The notes: generated from the sequence alone by a model not told the origin. Positions 1 to 7,856 are shown, counted from the first letter of the stretch. The stretch is 25,897 bases of DNA from an uncultured Clostridium sp. (GCA_900551135.1 URUX01000011.1:1-25897); one strand, 5' to 3'. Translations and numbers: made by a program.

Positions 1-1
1 C

Positions 2-94
2 TTTGACATCAGCGATCCTGCCAATCCTGTTGAATTGTCCAGAGAGCAGCTGTTCTTCGAGGGATATGATGACACCTATGGCAATGATGGATAA
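2..94 (+). CDS. C-terminal end of an unidentified protein (5' partial)
   Basis: The second reading frame is open from the window edge and gives 30 residues before a TAA at 92-94. The residues are polar and acidic: they begin FDISDPANPVELSREQ and end FEGYDDTYGNDG. They look like real protein, unlike the poor sequence in the overlapping frame over the same bases. The fragment is too short for a family call. The DISDPANP string resembles blades of secreted beta-propeller proteins, but that is only a resemblance. It sits directly upstream of Tad-pilus genes, so it may be another member of that cluster. It overlaps the start of the next gene by about 26 bases. Confidence 0.45.
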   Translation, partial: FDISDPANPVELSREQLFFEGYDDTYGNDG

Positions 95-659
95 ACAACG
101 ACAGATACAGGCTGGTTTGGAAAGAAAGGCAGAGCAGATAAGTCAGTACGCCTATTTGGGAGAACTGGGAGAACATACAGCGTTTTATGATGGCGAAAAT
201 ATTAAGCTGGTTATGAAATATGATATGAAACTTCCGTTCTCTGTATTTGGTTTAAAGTCTTTTCCGATGGAGTCTAAAAGTATTCGCAGGGCCTGGATAG
301 GAAAAAATGGACCATTGGGAGACGATTTGGAAAAGAACGGAGGAGGAGACAGGAAAGAAGTGGTTTTTGTGGGAAATAATGGTACAAGATATCATAAAAC
401 GGCTTCCTGTCATTATTTATCAAATAATATTGAAGCCATTGCTTATGAAGACTTGGAAACCAGACGAAATGGAGAAGGAGGAAGATATTATCCCTGTCAA
501 ATTTGTGGGAAAAAAGCAGGTGCAGGAACTACAGTATATGTTATGCCGGAGGGCGGCAGTTATCATTCTCTGAGAAATTGTCCGGCAACAATTGCTTATA
601 TAAGAGAAGTTTCTCTGGAAGAAGTGGAGCATTTGGGAAAATGTTCTTATTGCTGGTAA
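69..659 (+). CDS. TadE-related protein with tandem Cys/His motifs, apparently lacking its membrane anchor
   Basis: This 196-residue product resembles the C-terminal part of the large TadE-like pilus-assembly proteins of Lachnospiraceae. The part from about residue 20 (RKAEQISQYAYLGE) through a KYDMKLPFSVFGLKSF segment follows the periplasmic-face region of that family. The C-terminal half has two copies of a His-x4-Cys ... Cys-x2-Cys unit: H109/C114/C143/C146 and H166/C171/C192/C195. Each follows a GTRYH- or GSYH-like turn, which suggests two small metal-binding or disulfide modules. The usual N-terminal TadE transmembrane helix is missing. I chose ATG 69 because GAGGG (59-63) lies five bases upstream; ATG 66, 84 or 87 are alternatives, and the frame is also open to the window edge. 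Ten bases separate it from the prepilin peptidase gene, so they probably share a transcript. The absent anchor could mean truncation, a frameshift near base 70-90, or a distinct subfamily. Confidence 0.6.
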   Translation: MTPMAMMDKQRQIQAGLERKAEQISQYAYLGELGEHTAFYDGENIKLVMKYDMKLPFSVFGLKSFPMESKSIRRAWIGKNGPLGDDLEKNGGGDRKEVVFVGNNGTRYHKTASCHYLSNNIEAIAYEDLETRRNGEGGRYYPCQICGKKAGAGTTVYVMPEGGSYHSLRNCPATIAYIREVSLEEVEHLGKCSYCW

Positions 660-669
660 AGGAGGATAA

Positions 670-1149
670 ATGGCAGTTTTATTGTTTTTGTTGGCAGCCG
701 CAGTTTACGACTGTAAGTACAGGGAGATTCCCGGGACAATATTTGCAGCAGGAGGAATGGAGGCTTTTCTCTGGAGAATGGCAGACATGATGTGTGCAGC
801 TAACTGTATGGAGAAGAAAGCGTGGATGACAGTTTTTCACGGGAACAACGTGGGAGTATCAGTTGAAGATTTGATTTTCGGAGTGGCGATAGGGGTTATT
901 TTGTTAGTTATTTCAAAGGTTTCAGATGGTGCAGTGGGAATGGGAGATGGTCTGTTGTTTATGGTTACCGGAATGTATTTTGGCTTTTGGAAAAATTTGA
1001 TTTTATTGTTGGGAAGTTTGGCATTATGCAGTATTTGGGGAATTGGCAATCTGGTGGTGAGAAGAACGGGCTGGCAGGAAGGAAAGCGGACTGAAGTACC
1101 ATTTTTACCATTTGTCCTGCCAATTGGAATCTGGATTACTTTTGTATAG
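670..1149 (+). CDS. Prepilin peptidase, A24 family (TadV/CpaA-like)
   Basis: A 159-residue polytopic membrane protein of the aspartic prepilin peptidase family, which cleaves the leader of Flp-type prepilins at the inner face of the membrane. The two expected catalytic aspartates are visible: D14 in VYDCKYREIP and D93 in the GMGDG (GxGD) motif at 90-94. A VPFLPFVLP segment near the C-terminus matches the usual PFxPF end of the family. The size fits minimal Tad-type enzymes that lack the N-methyltransferase domain. AAGGAGG at 658-664 precedes the ATG by five bases, directly after the upstream stop. Its place between two TadE-like genes supports a role in a Tad pilus. Confidence 0.82.
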   Translation: MAVLLFLLAAAVYDCKYREIPGTIFAAGGMEAFLWRMADMMCAANCMEKKAWMTVFHGNNVGVSVEDLIFGVAIGVILLVISKVSDGAVGMGDGLLFMVTGMYFGFWKNLILLLGSLALCSIWGIGNLVVRRTGWQEGKRTEVPFLPFVLPIGIWITFV

Positions 1150-1164
1150 GAAACGGGAGGAACT

Positions 1165-1572
1165 GTGAAAGGCAGCTACACAATAGAAGCGGCAGTGATT
1201 ATGAGCATATTTTGTTTTATGTCAGTAGAAATTATTCGGCATGGGTATCGGATTTATGATGAAACGACAGGAAAGATGATTCTTCACGAAAGTGTGGAAG
1301 AAGCGCGTCATATTTCTGACTGGGAGGAAACAGAACAATTAGAAGAACTGGAGGAAAAAGGAGGCAGGAAAAAGCAGGGAGGTTTTATTTTTGAAAATTT
1401 TAATATACAGCTTAGAAATCAAACAAAACGGATTCATGGTGAGGCAGAGGCAACAACAATAAATGGACAGTGGAGTGTGCAGATTGAAGCAGAACCATTT
1501 CGCCCGGAAGAATTTTTGAGAAAAATCGAAGCAGTAAAACAACTGGAGGAAAGGAATGGAAGTTCGTTATGA
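1165..1572 (+). CDS. TadE-like pseudopilin / pilus assembly protein
   Basis: A 135-residue single-pass protein. It starts MKGSYTIEAAVIMSIFCF, the typical TadE pattern in which a short basic segment and a conserved Glu (E8) precede a transmembrane helix (about residues 5-25). The rest is charged and predicted to lie outside the cell. TadE-like proteins are minor pseudopilins of Tad/Flp systems. The start is GTG 1165 with GGGAGG (1155-1160) at good spacing. The 3' end overlaps the next gene by 17 bases, a sign of translational coupling. The family call rests on the N-terminal pattern and the neighbours; the C-terminal part is not diagnostic. Confidence 0.7.
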   Translation: MKGSYTIEAAVIMSIFCFMSVEIIRHGYRIYDETTGKMILHESVEEARHISDWEETEQLEELEEKGGRKKQGGFIFENFNIQLRNQTKRIHGEAEATTINGQWSVQIEAEPFRPEEFLRKIEAVKQLEERNGSSL

Positions 1573-2839
1573 AAGGCAGATGCGTCATAATTATTTAATA
1601 GTAAAGCCAGAACACAGCCGATACGAAAATTATGAATGCCGCATGCTGATGGAAAATGCAATAGAGGGATTGCTTAAGTTTCGTTTTCAGGAAGCAGAGG
1701 ACGGTGGATGCTATTTTTACGAAATAACGTCAAAACAGCCGTTAAATCGGATTTTAGAAGGAAGAACGATTAGCCGGAACGAGATAGTAAAATTAATTTC
1801 TTCTATTGCAGAAATTTTAGACAGGCTGGAAAGTTATCTTCTTCAAGAAAGCGGGATTTTGCTGGAGCCAGAATACATATATATTGATCCGGATAATTTT
1901 CAGGTGTTCTTATGTCTGGTACCAGGGCGGGAGGCAGATTTCCCTAAAAATATGGAACTGCTGCTGCAATATATTTTAAAGAAGGTGGATCATAAAGAAA
2001 AAGATACGGTGCTTTTGGTATATCGCCTTTATCAGGAAAGTCAAAAAGAATTCTACGGGATGAATGATTTACTGAAATGGCTGTCCCAGGATAGAGAAAT
2101 ACCAGTCATAGAAGAAAGGAAAGAAGCAGCCGAACCGCCGGTTTTGCTAAATAAGGAGTGGAATCCGCCAGATTTGGAAAAAGGGAAGCAGATAAACAGG
2201 GAAAGAGATCGGAATTGGAAAAAAAGAATATTGTGCGTAGCCGTTATTGTATTGATGCCAGGAGCAGTGTGGTTTGTAAAAGGATTTGGATTTTTCATAC
2301 AATATCCAATTTTGCCAATAGTCTGGTACGCGGTATGGGGAATAGCGGGAAGCGGCATGTGGATAAGAAAACGGATTTCCAAGACATTTGTGAAAAAGGA
2401 TGAGGTAACAGATATAGAGGATAAGCGTCTGGAAATGTACCTGTCTGAAAAAGAAGCTGTTAAAACAGAATATTTGGAAAAGGAGGAAGAAGAATCCTGT
2501 TTGATTATGGAGACGCAAATTTTAAATTGTCAGAAAGATACGAAAGGAGGGATGCGTTATCTTTTGAGTCTTGATAAAAGAACAGAGGATATTCCGATTC
2601 CATATTTTCCGTTTATTATCGGCAAACAAAGCGGAATTGCTGATTTTGTATTAAATAAAGATACGGTAAGCCGTCTGCATATAAAACTGGAGAATACAGG
2701 GACTGGATATAAAATTACAGATTTAAATTCAACGAATGGAACTATGGTAAGGGGGAAGATGATACAAAATAACGAAACGGTTTCGTTAGAATTAGGAGAT
2801 GATATATATATTGCAGACAATGGGTTTCGCTTTATATAA
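1556..2839 (+). CDS. DUF6382 domain and FHA domain membrane protein
   Basis: A 427-residue protein in three parts. Residues 1-180 match the DUF6382 type that often ends Tad loci in Lachnospiraceae. Two transmembrane helices follow at about 222-243 and 248-270. A C-terminal forkhead-associated domain spans about 345-427, with FIIGK (354-357), SRLHIKL (372-378) and the DLNSTNGT loop (389-396), which are the phosphothreonine-binding signatures. FHA domains bind phosphothreonine peptides, so this protein may connect pilus or secretion activity to Ser/Thr phosphorylation; no kinase gene is in view. The ATG lies within the end of the TadE-like gene, after GGAGGAAAGG. No obvious strong terminator follows. 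Confidence 0.78.
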   Translation: MEVRYERQMRHNYLIVKPEHSRYENYECRMLMENAIEGLLKFRFQEAEDGGCYFYEITSKQPLNRILEGRTISRNEIVKLISSIAEILDRLESYLLQESGILLEPEYIYIDPDNFQVFLCLVPGREADFPKNMELLLQYILKKVDHKEKDTVLLVYRLYQESQKEFYGMNDLLKWLSQDREIPVIEERKEAAEPPVLLNKEWNPPDLEKGKQINRERDRNWKKRILCVAVIVLMPGAVWFVKGFGFFIQYPILPIVWYAVWGIAGSGMWIRKRISKTFVKKDEVTDIEDKRLEMYLSEKEAVKTEYLEKEEEESCLIMETQILNCQKDTKGGMRYLLSLDKRTEDIPIPYFPFIIGKQSGIADFVLNKDTVSRLHIKLENTGTGYKITDLNSTNGTMVRGKMIQNNETVSLELGDDIYIADNGFRFI

Positions 2840-2986
2840 GTTTAATAGTATATGAAAACATAATTTTATTACAGGGTATGAGAAGCCAATACGGTATGCT
2901 GCAAAAAAATTGCAGAAGTTTGAAACTTTTTGCGGCCTTAATCCGTCTATGCAGTATAAAAACTGATTTGGAAGTAGGAAGGGATT

Positions 2987-4393
2987 ATGGTATTCAGCAG
3001 CATTACATTTATTTTTATGTTTTTACCGGCATTTTTCCTGGTGTACTATCTTGCACCTGTGGGATTAAAAAATCTGGTGATTTTTATTGGAAGTCTGATT
3101 TTCTATTTTTATGGGGTAAAAGACAAGCCGGAATATTTTCTTTTAATTCTGTTTTCTATCTTAGTTAATTACATATGCGGAACGAATATAGCAAAAAACA
3201 GATACCGGAGAAAGCGGAAAAACTGGTTGATTGCGGGTTTGCTTTATAATATCGGTATTTTGTTTTTCTTTAAATATACAGACTTCTTTTTTGAAATTCT
3301 GAATGGTTTGTCAGCGCCATTGGTAAAAAAAGAAGTTTTTCCTCATCTGGGACTGGAACTTCCGATTGGTATTAGTTTCTATACATTTCAGAGCATGTCA
3401 TATCTGATAGATGTATACTGGAAAGAAACCAGATGCGAAAAGTCCTTTGTTTCTTTTGGCGCATATATCAGTATGTTTCCTCAATTGATTGCGGGTCCGA
3501 TTGTAACCCATAAGCAGGTGCAAAAGCAGCTTCGTCGGAAGGCAATTTCGTTGGGAAATATAGAGGAAGGCCTGCGGGAGTTTACCATAGGACTCGGGTT
3601 AAAAGTGCTCATTGCAAACCAGATGGGACGTCTCTGGGGACAGGTAAATGCTATAGGATATGAAAGTATTTCGACCCCCATGGCCTGGCTGGGTCTGGCA
3701 GCATTTACATTTCAGATATATTTTGACTTTTATGGATATTCAAGAATGGCAAAAGGTCTGGGGCTGATGATGGGATTTTATTTTCCAGACAACTTTGATA
3801 ATCCATATCTGTCCGGGAGTGTAACAGAGTTTTGGAGGCGCTGGCACATGACGCTGGGAAGCTGGTTTCGAAACTATGTTTATATTCCATTAGGCGGAAA
3901 GTATTCTCATATGATAAGAAATACCCTGATTGTTTGGGTTTTAACCGGATTGTGGCATGGTGCAAGCTGGAATTATGTTTTTTGGGGATTATTCCATTTT
4001 AGTTTGATTTCCTTGGAAAAATGCGGATGGAAACGGATTTTAGAGCGCTCTCCTTTGAAAGGCCATTTATATATGGCATTTGTAATCCCGATTTCCTGGC
4101 TGCTGTTTGCAGTCAGTGATTTGGGACAGATTAAGTTGTATTTAATGAAGTGTTTTCCGTTTTTCGGCGGTGATACAGCAGCGGTTTTTGCTGGAGATTT
4201 CCTAAAATACGGAAGAATGTATTTGATTTCACTAACAGCGGCGTTGGTTCTTTCTTCAGGCCTGGCAAAACGGTTTTATGAGAAATACAAGACGTCATGG
4301 CTGGTTGTTTGGAGTTTGGTAGCAGTATTTTGGGGATGTGTCTTCTGCATGCATATGGGAATGGATGATCCGTTCCTTTACTTCCAATTTTAA
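2987..4393 (+). CDS. MBOAT family O-acyltransferase (AlgI/DltB-like)
   Basis: A 468-residue polytopic membrane-bound O-acyltransferase. The family moves acyl groups, usually acetyl, across the membrane onto extracellular polymers. The diagnostic segments are present: FPQLIAGPI (164-172), FWRRWHMTLGSWFRNYVYIP (282-301) and the catalytic-histidine motif GLWHGASWNYVFWG (321-334, H324). The N-terminal MVFSSITFIFMFLP start is typical of AlgI-type enzymes. The next gene, 23 bases downstream, encodes an SGNH-like protein, the usual partner (compare PatA/PatB, AlgI/AlgJ, DltB/DltD). The polymer is unknown: alginate is unlikely, so peptidoglycan, teichoic acid or capsule are the options. The 147 bases upstream hold short inverted repeats (2899-2916, 2917-2930) but I cannot assign a confident promoter. 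Confidence 0.9.
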   Translation: MVFSSITFIFMFLPAFFLVYYLAPVGLKNLVIFIGSLIFYFYGVKDKPEYFLLILFSILVNYICGTNIAKNRYRRKRKNWLIAGLLYNIGILFFFKYTDFFFEILNGLSAPLVKKEVFPHLGLELPIGISFYTFQSMSYLIDVYWKETRCEKSFVSFGAYISMFPQLIAGPIVTHKQVQKQLRRKAISLGNIEEGLREFTIGLGLKVLIANQMGRLWGQVNAIGYESISTPMAWLGLAAFTFQIYFDFYGYSRMAKGLGLMMGFYFPDNFDNPYLSGSVTEFWRRWHMTLGSWFRNYVYIPLGGKYSHMIRNTLIVWVLTGLWHGASWNYVFWGLFHFSLISLEKCGWKRILERSPLKGHLYMAFVIPISWLLFAVSDLGQIKLYLMKCFPFFGGDTAAVFAGDFLKYGRMYLISLTAALVLSSGLAKRFYEKYKTSWLVVWSLVAVFWGCVFCMHMGMDDPFLYFQF

Positions 4394-4416
4394 TCACAGA
4401 AAGATAAGGTACGAAT

Positions 4417-5319
4417 ATGAAAAAATATGCCTATATGAAATGTTTGTTTTCCAGCATGTTAATTGTTTTTTGTGTATATGGGGCAGCCTGGTTTTATGAT
4501 TATTATCCGATAGGACGGGCAAATGCAAAAACATGTGTTGATGACAGTCCGCAAACAGCTTTGGAGGTAACGTCAGCTGTATCTTTAGAAGAAAACGCAA
4601 TGGTTTCAGAATCTGCTGCAGCTGCAGAACAGGAATCTCAGGTGACAATGGAATCCGAACTCCAGATGACGGAATTATCAGAAGAAACAATGCCGGAAAC
4701 TATCGGAGAATCCGCAGCAAAACCTGTGATAGAAGCCAGCAGGGAATTGTTTGACGATGCCTTGTTTATCGGGGATTTCAGAACCGTAGGGTTGATGGAG
4801 TATGGGGATCTGGGAAAAGCAGAGGTATTTGCAAATACCGGTTTAACTGTATTTGAGGCTCCGAAGGCCTCTGTTAAAACATCATCAGGAAAAAAGCAGA
4901 CTTTGCAGGAGGTTCTGCAGTCGCAGTCGTTTGGAAAAATTTATATTATGCTGGGATTAAATGAACTGGGTTATCCCTATGACAGCATTGTGAAGCAGTA
5001 CAAAAAGCTGGTAGATGAGATTCATAGCGCCCAGCCTTCTGCAAAAATCTTTTTGGAGGCCAACCTTCATGTATCAGAGAAAAAGTCATCTTCCTCAGAT
5101 ATTTATAACAACGGGAAAATTAATCAGCTGAATGAAGCAATCAGAAACATAGCAGATGAGTCAGGCATGTATTATTTAGATATTAATCCAATGTTTGACG
5201 ATGAATCGGGAAATCTGGACAGACAATATACATCGGATGATTCTCATGTACTGGGGAAATATTATGATGGATGGACGACATGGATTATGGAAGAGACAGC
5301 AGAACTATTAAGCAGATAA
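4417..5319 (+). CDS. SGNH/GDSL-like accessory protein with the nucleophilic Ser replaced by Phe
   Basis: A 300-residue exported protein. A signal-anchor helix (about 8-27) is followed by a Glu/Ser/Thr-rich linker (about 45-105) and an SGNH-hydrolase-like domain (about 112-300). Block I reads ALFIGDFRTVGL where the family has GDS, so residue 121 (TTC at 4777-4779) is Phe instead of the nucleophilic Ser. Later blocks are intact: GLNELG (180-185, with Gly180 and Asn182) and the SDDSH segment with D274 and H277. With the adjacent MBOAT gene it would normally complete O-acetyl transfer to an extracellular polymer. The substitution predicts loss of normal ester chemistry, unless it is a sequencing error or the protein now serves as a binding partner. 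A TCC-to-TTC change would be enough. Confidence 0.82.
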   Translation: MKKYAYMKCLFSSMLIVFCVYGAAWFYDYYPIGRANAKTCVDDSPQTALEVTSAVSLEENAMVSESAAAAEQESQVTMESELQMTELSEETMPETIGESAAKPVIEASRELFDDALFIGDFRTVGLMEYGDLGKAEVFANTGLTVFEAPKASVKTSSGKKQTLQEVLQSQSFGKIYIMLGLNELGYPYDSIVKQYKKLVDEIHSAQPSAKIFLEANLHVSEKKSSSSDIYNNGKINQLNEAIRNIADESGMYYLDINPMFDDESGNLDRQYTSDDSHVLGKYYDGWTTWIMEETAELLSR

Positions 5320-5325
5320 AAAATG

Positions 5326-5364
5326 AAAACCGGAAAACGGGTGAAAGACACCTGTTCCGGTTTT
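5326..5364. terminator. Bidirectional hairpin terminator between the SGNH gene and the TSCPD gene
   Basis: AAAACCGGAA (5326-5335) pairs with TTCCGGTTTT (5355-5364). An inner GGTG/CACC stem caps it, so the hairpin is T-rich on the plus-strand side and, read in reverse, on the minus side too. It lies in the 51-base gap between the two convergent genes and can serve both. Confidence 0.8.
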
Positions 5365-5370
5365 TCATTA

Positions 5371-5619
5371 TTATTGCTGCTGGGCTTTGTATTGTTTTAA
5401 TGCGCGGGCCAACTGATCTGGGCAGGAGGTTGGTCTGGGACCGCAGTGGATTCCATCTAAGCGGCGAATCGCTTCATCAATATCCATTCCTTCCAGAAGA
5501 CGGGCTACGCCCTGGGTGTTTCCAGAACAGCCACCGATAAACTTAACGTGAGTCAGGGTATTTCCTTCTACTTCAAAATGAATTGCACGGGAACAGACGC
5601 CCTGAGTTGTATAATCCAT
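5371..5619 (-). CDS. TSCPD domain protein (TIGR03905-type)
   Basis: An 82-residue protein. It carries the name-giving TSCPD motif near its C-terminus (GPRPTSCPDQLARAL) after a CSGNTQGVARLL segment. The same fold occurs at the end of some class II ribonucleotide reductases, where cysteines may bind metal; the stand-alone clostridial version has no established function. Length and sequence fit the stand-alone family throughout. AAAGGAGG (reading the minus strand, about 5626-5633) gives a strong ribosome binding site. Its promoter lies back-to-back with that of the antiporter operon. Confidence 0.85.
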   Translation of the reverse strand: MDYTTQGVCSRAIHFEVEGNTLTHVKFIGGCSGNTQGVARLLEGMDIDEAIRRLDGIHCGPRPTSCPDQLARALKQYKAQQQ

Positions 5620-5651
5620 AGTAAAAATCCTCCTTTGTTTTGCGTTTCCCT

Positions 5652-5660
5652 ATTATAGCA
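5652..5660 (-). promoter_or_regulatory. Extended -10 promoter for the TSCPD gene
   Basis: On the minus strand TGC-TATAAT occurs (TATAAT at 5657-5652), an extended -10 box with perfect hexamer. A matching -35 box is weak (TTTTCT at 17-base spacing). It is about 33 bases upstream of the start codon. Confidence 0.6.
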
Positions 5661-5699
5661 TGGAAAAAGACGGTAGAAAAGAAGAAATTCGCAAAACTA

Positions 5700-5729
5700 T
5701 TGACACTTTGAAAATATGAATGATATTAT
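5700..5729 (+). promoter_or_regulatory. SigA-type promoter for the antiporter-mtnN operon
   Basis: A perfect TTGACA (5700-5705) is followed after 18 bases by TATTAT (5724-5729). Transcription would start near 5736, downstream of the ATG at 5716, which supports the later start codon at 5773 for the antiporter. Confidence 0.7.
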
Positions 5730-5772
5730 CGCAGAGAATATCAGTTTTAGATGCAGCAGGAGGATAGTTGGT

Positions 5773-7020
5773 ATGCTTACATCACTTGCGTTTATTTTTT
5801 TGGTGGGTCTTGCAGCCGCCGGTATCTGCCAGAGATTGAAAATGCCGCGTATTCTTGGAATGCTGGCAACGGGAATTGTACTGGGGCCCTATGTACTGGA
5901 TTTACTGGATTCATCCATATTGGGGATATCAGGTGATCTGCGGCAGATGGCATTGATTATTATTTTACTAAAGGCCGGTTTGGCTTTAGACTTGTCTGAT
6001 TTGAAAAAAGTCGGGCGTCCCGCTGTACTTATGTCTTTTTTGCCGGCCAGTTTTGAAATATTGGCATATATTTTGTTTGCACCTGCTCTTCTTGGAATCA
6101 CCAGAACCGAGGCGGCAGTAATGGGGGCAGTTTTAGGAGCTGTTTCCCCGGCAGTTGTAATTCCGAGAATGGTTCAGCTGATAGAAGAACGTTATGGTAC
6201 AGAAAAGAGTATTCCCCAAATGATTTTGGCAGGTGCATCCTGCGATGATATTTTTGTAATTGTCTTGTTTACTACATTTTTAGAAATGAGCCAGGGGGGA
6301 CAGGTACGGTCGGCAGATTTTGTCAGTATTCCGGTTTCCATTATATTGGGGATTGCTGCAGGTTCGGCTGCAGGATGGCTGCTGAGTCTGTTTTTTGAGA
6401 CAGAATATAGGTGGAATCATTACATAAGAAATAGTATGAAGGTAATAATTATACTGGGCATTTCATTTTTGTTAGTGGCTGCCGAAGACTGGCTGGAAGG
6501 CAGATTGCCGATATCGGGTCTGCTGGCAGTTGTCAGTATGGCTTGTGTAATGAAAATAAGGAGCACAAAGTTTGTGGCAGGACGGCTGTCCGAAAAATTT
6601 GGAAAGCTATGGCTGGCAGCAGAAGTGATGTTGTTTGTATTGGTAGGTGCAGCAGTAGATATTCGTTATATGGCTCAGGCAGGACCTAAGGCAGTGGCCA
6701 TGATTTTCTCAGCTTTGATAATCCGGGCAGCAGGAGTGTTTTTATGTATGCTGGGAACGAATCTTAATTTAAAAGAGAGAATGTTCTGTATTCTTGCATA
6801 CCTTCCAAAGGCAACTGTTCAGGCAGCAATTGGTTCCGTTCCTCTGTCGATGGGACTTCCATGCGGACAAATAGTATTATCTGTAGCAGTACTGGCCATT
6901 ATTATTACAGCACCTTTGGGGGCATTAGGAATGGATTTCACATACAGACGATTGCTTTTTAAACAGTCACAGGATATAATAAAGCAGGAAAAAGAAAATC
7001 ACCTCAGAGAAGGAGTTTAA
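5773..7020 (+). CDS. Cation:proton antiporter (CPA superfamily)
   Basis: A 415-residue protein made almost entirely of hydrophobic helices, of the Na+/H+ exchanger type. Helical segments include GLAAAGICQRLKMPRILGML near the N-terminus (the conserved first-helix/loop region) and the paired aspartates ASCDDIF (D158-D159), where ion-binding Asp residues sit in the fold. A GAVLGAVSPAVVIPRM segment stands where many relatives have a TDP-like unwound helix. A double Asp is usually linked to electrogenic exchange, but I cannot assign the ion. I chose ATG 5773 because AGGAGG (5758-5763) precedes it by nine bases and the promoter lies at 5700-5729; an in-frame ATG at 5716 is upstream of the likely transcript start. 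It is three bases from mtnN, so one operon. Exchange of Na+ or K+ for protons is an inference from the family. Confidence 0.86.
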   Translation: MLTSLAFIFLVGLAAAGICQRLKMPRILGMLATGIVLGPYVLDLLDSSILGISGDLRQMALIIILLKAGLALDLSDLKKVGRPAVLMSFLPASFEILAYILFAPALLGITRTEAAVMGAVLGAVSPAVVIPRMVQLIEERYGTEKSIPQMILAGASCDDIFVIVLFTTFLEMSQGGQVRSADFVSIPVSIILGIAAGSAAGWLLSLFFETEYRWNHYIRNSMKVIIILGISFLLVAAEDWLEGRLPISGLLAVVSMACVMKIRSTKFVAGRLSEKFGKLWLAAEVMLFVLVGAAVDIRYMAQAGPKAVAMIFSALIIRAAGVFLCMLGTNLNLKERMFCILAYLPKATVQAAIGSVPLSMGLPCGQIVLSVAVLAIIITAPLGALGMDFTYRRLLFKQSQDIIKQEKENHLREGV

Positions 7021-7023
7021 AGG

Positions 7024-7716
7024 ATGTTAGGAATTATCGGCGCAATGGACGAAGAGGTCCTGGAGATTAAACATGCATTAGCAGATGTGTCAGTAGAGAC
7101 GGCCGCAGGAATGGAATTTTACTGTGGAAAAGTAAATAACAAAGAAGTGGTAGTGGTTCGTTCTGGCATTGGAAAGGTGAATGCAGCGATCTGCAGTCAG
7201 ATTTTAGTAGATAAATTTGGAGTAGATGCAATTGTAAATACAGGAATTGCCGGCTCGTTAAGGGCAGAAATTAATATTGGCGATATTGTATTGTCCAGCG
7301 ATTCGGTTCAGCACGACATGGATGCAACCGGCTTCGGGTATGCGGCAGGCCAGATACCCAGAATGGACACGTTTGCATTTCCGGCAGATGAAAGACTGTT
7401 AAATCTGGCAAAAGAGTGCTGCAGTCAGGTAAATCCAGATATTCAGACCTTTGTGGGACGGGTAGTCAGCGGCGATCAGTTCATTTCTGACAAAGAAAAA
7501 AAGCAGTGGCTAATCGACAAATTTGGCGGCTCCTGTACAGAGATGGAAGGGGCGGCAATCGCTCAGGTATGTTATTTAAACCATATTGGCTGTCTGATAA
7601 TCCGTGCGATTTCGGATAAAGCAGATGACAGCGCAAATATGGATTATCAGGAGTTTGAGGCAAAGGCCATTGAACATTCTGTAAAACTGCTGCTTGCAAT
7701 GGCAGCAGAGTATTAA
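7024..7716 (+). CDS. mtnN: 5'-methylthioadenosine/S-adenosylhomocysteine nucleosidase
   Basis: A 230-residue cytosolic enzyme. It hydrolyses methylthioadenosine and S-adenosylhomocysteine to adenine plus the thioribose or ribosyl-homocysteine, feeding methionine salvage and the activated methyl cycle. The start MLGIIGAMDEEV carries the conserved N-terminal Glu (E11). The nucleoside-binding MEGAAIAQV and the catalytic-Asp segment RAISDKADD are also clear. Length matches the family (about 230). It follows the antiporter gene by three bases with its own GGAG-type ribosome binding site overlapping the end of that gene, so it is cotranscribed. A strong terminator follows. Confidence 0.95.
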   Translation: MLGIIGAMDEEVLEIKHALADVSVETAAGMEFYCGKVNNKEVVVVRSGIGKVNAAICSQILVDKFGVDAIVNTGIAGSLRAEINIGDIVLSSDSVQHDMDATGFGYAAGQIPRMDTFAFPADERLLNLAKECCSQVNPDIQTFVGRVVSGDQFISDKEKKQWLIDKFGGSCTEMEGAAIAQVCYLNHIGCLIIRAISDKADDSANMDYQEFEAKAIEHSVKLLLAMAAEY

Positions 7717-7727
7717 TACACCGTAAG

Positions 7728-7764
7728 AGGTCTGGAAGAAATTATCTTTCAGACCTTATTTGTT
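7728..7764 (+). terminator. Terminator of the antiporter-mtnN operon
   Basis: An 11-bp stem (7728-7738 with 7746-7756, one G-U pair, AGGTCTG/CAGACCT core) with a 7-base loop is followed by TATTTGTTTT. Confidence 0.85.
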
Positions 7765-7776
7765 TTCTAAGCCTCT

Positions 7777-7819
7777 TGATAATCGTTTTTAGGGGAAATT
7801 TGACGATCGATTCTAGGGG
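7777..7819 (+). repeat. Two 19-bp direct repeats, 24-bp period, just upstream of a promoter
   Basis: TGATAATCGTTTTTAGGGG (7777-7795) and TGACGATCGATTCTAGGGG (7801-7819) match at 15 of 19 positions. The second copy ends eight bases before the putative -35 box at 7828. The arrangement looks like a tandem operator or activator site for the downstream gene at 8030; no known regulator motif is recognised. Confidence 0.5.
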
Positions 7820-7827
7820 TTCTCAAC

Positions 7828-7856
7828 TTCCCAAATCCTAAATGTGCGTCTATAAT
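7828..7856 (+). promoter_or_regulatory. Promoter for the structured leader and gene at 8030
   Basis: A perfect TATAAT (7851-7856) lies 17 bases after TTCCCA (7828-7833; four of six consensus matches). The transcript would start near 7863 and carry a leader of about 165 nt. Confidence 0.55.

Noticed and set aside
2926..2960. Promoter for the MBOAT gene (TATAAA at 2955)
   Set aside because: No acceptable -35 hexamer at 16-18 bases; not strong enough to list.
2878..3168. Open frame of 96 codons overlapping the start of the MBOAT gene
   Set aside because: Its amino-acid pattern is unnatural and the MBOAT family start at 2987 fits in another frame.
5716..5772. Upstream in-frame ATG for the antiporter
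   Set aside because: It precedes the predicted transcript start and has no ribosome binding site, whereas ATG 5773 has AGGAGG.
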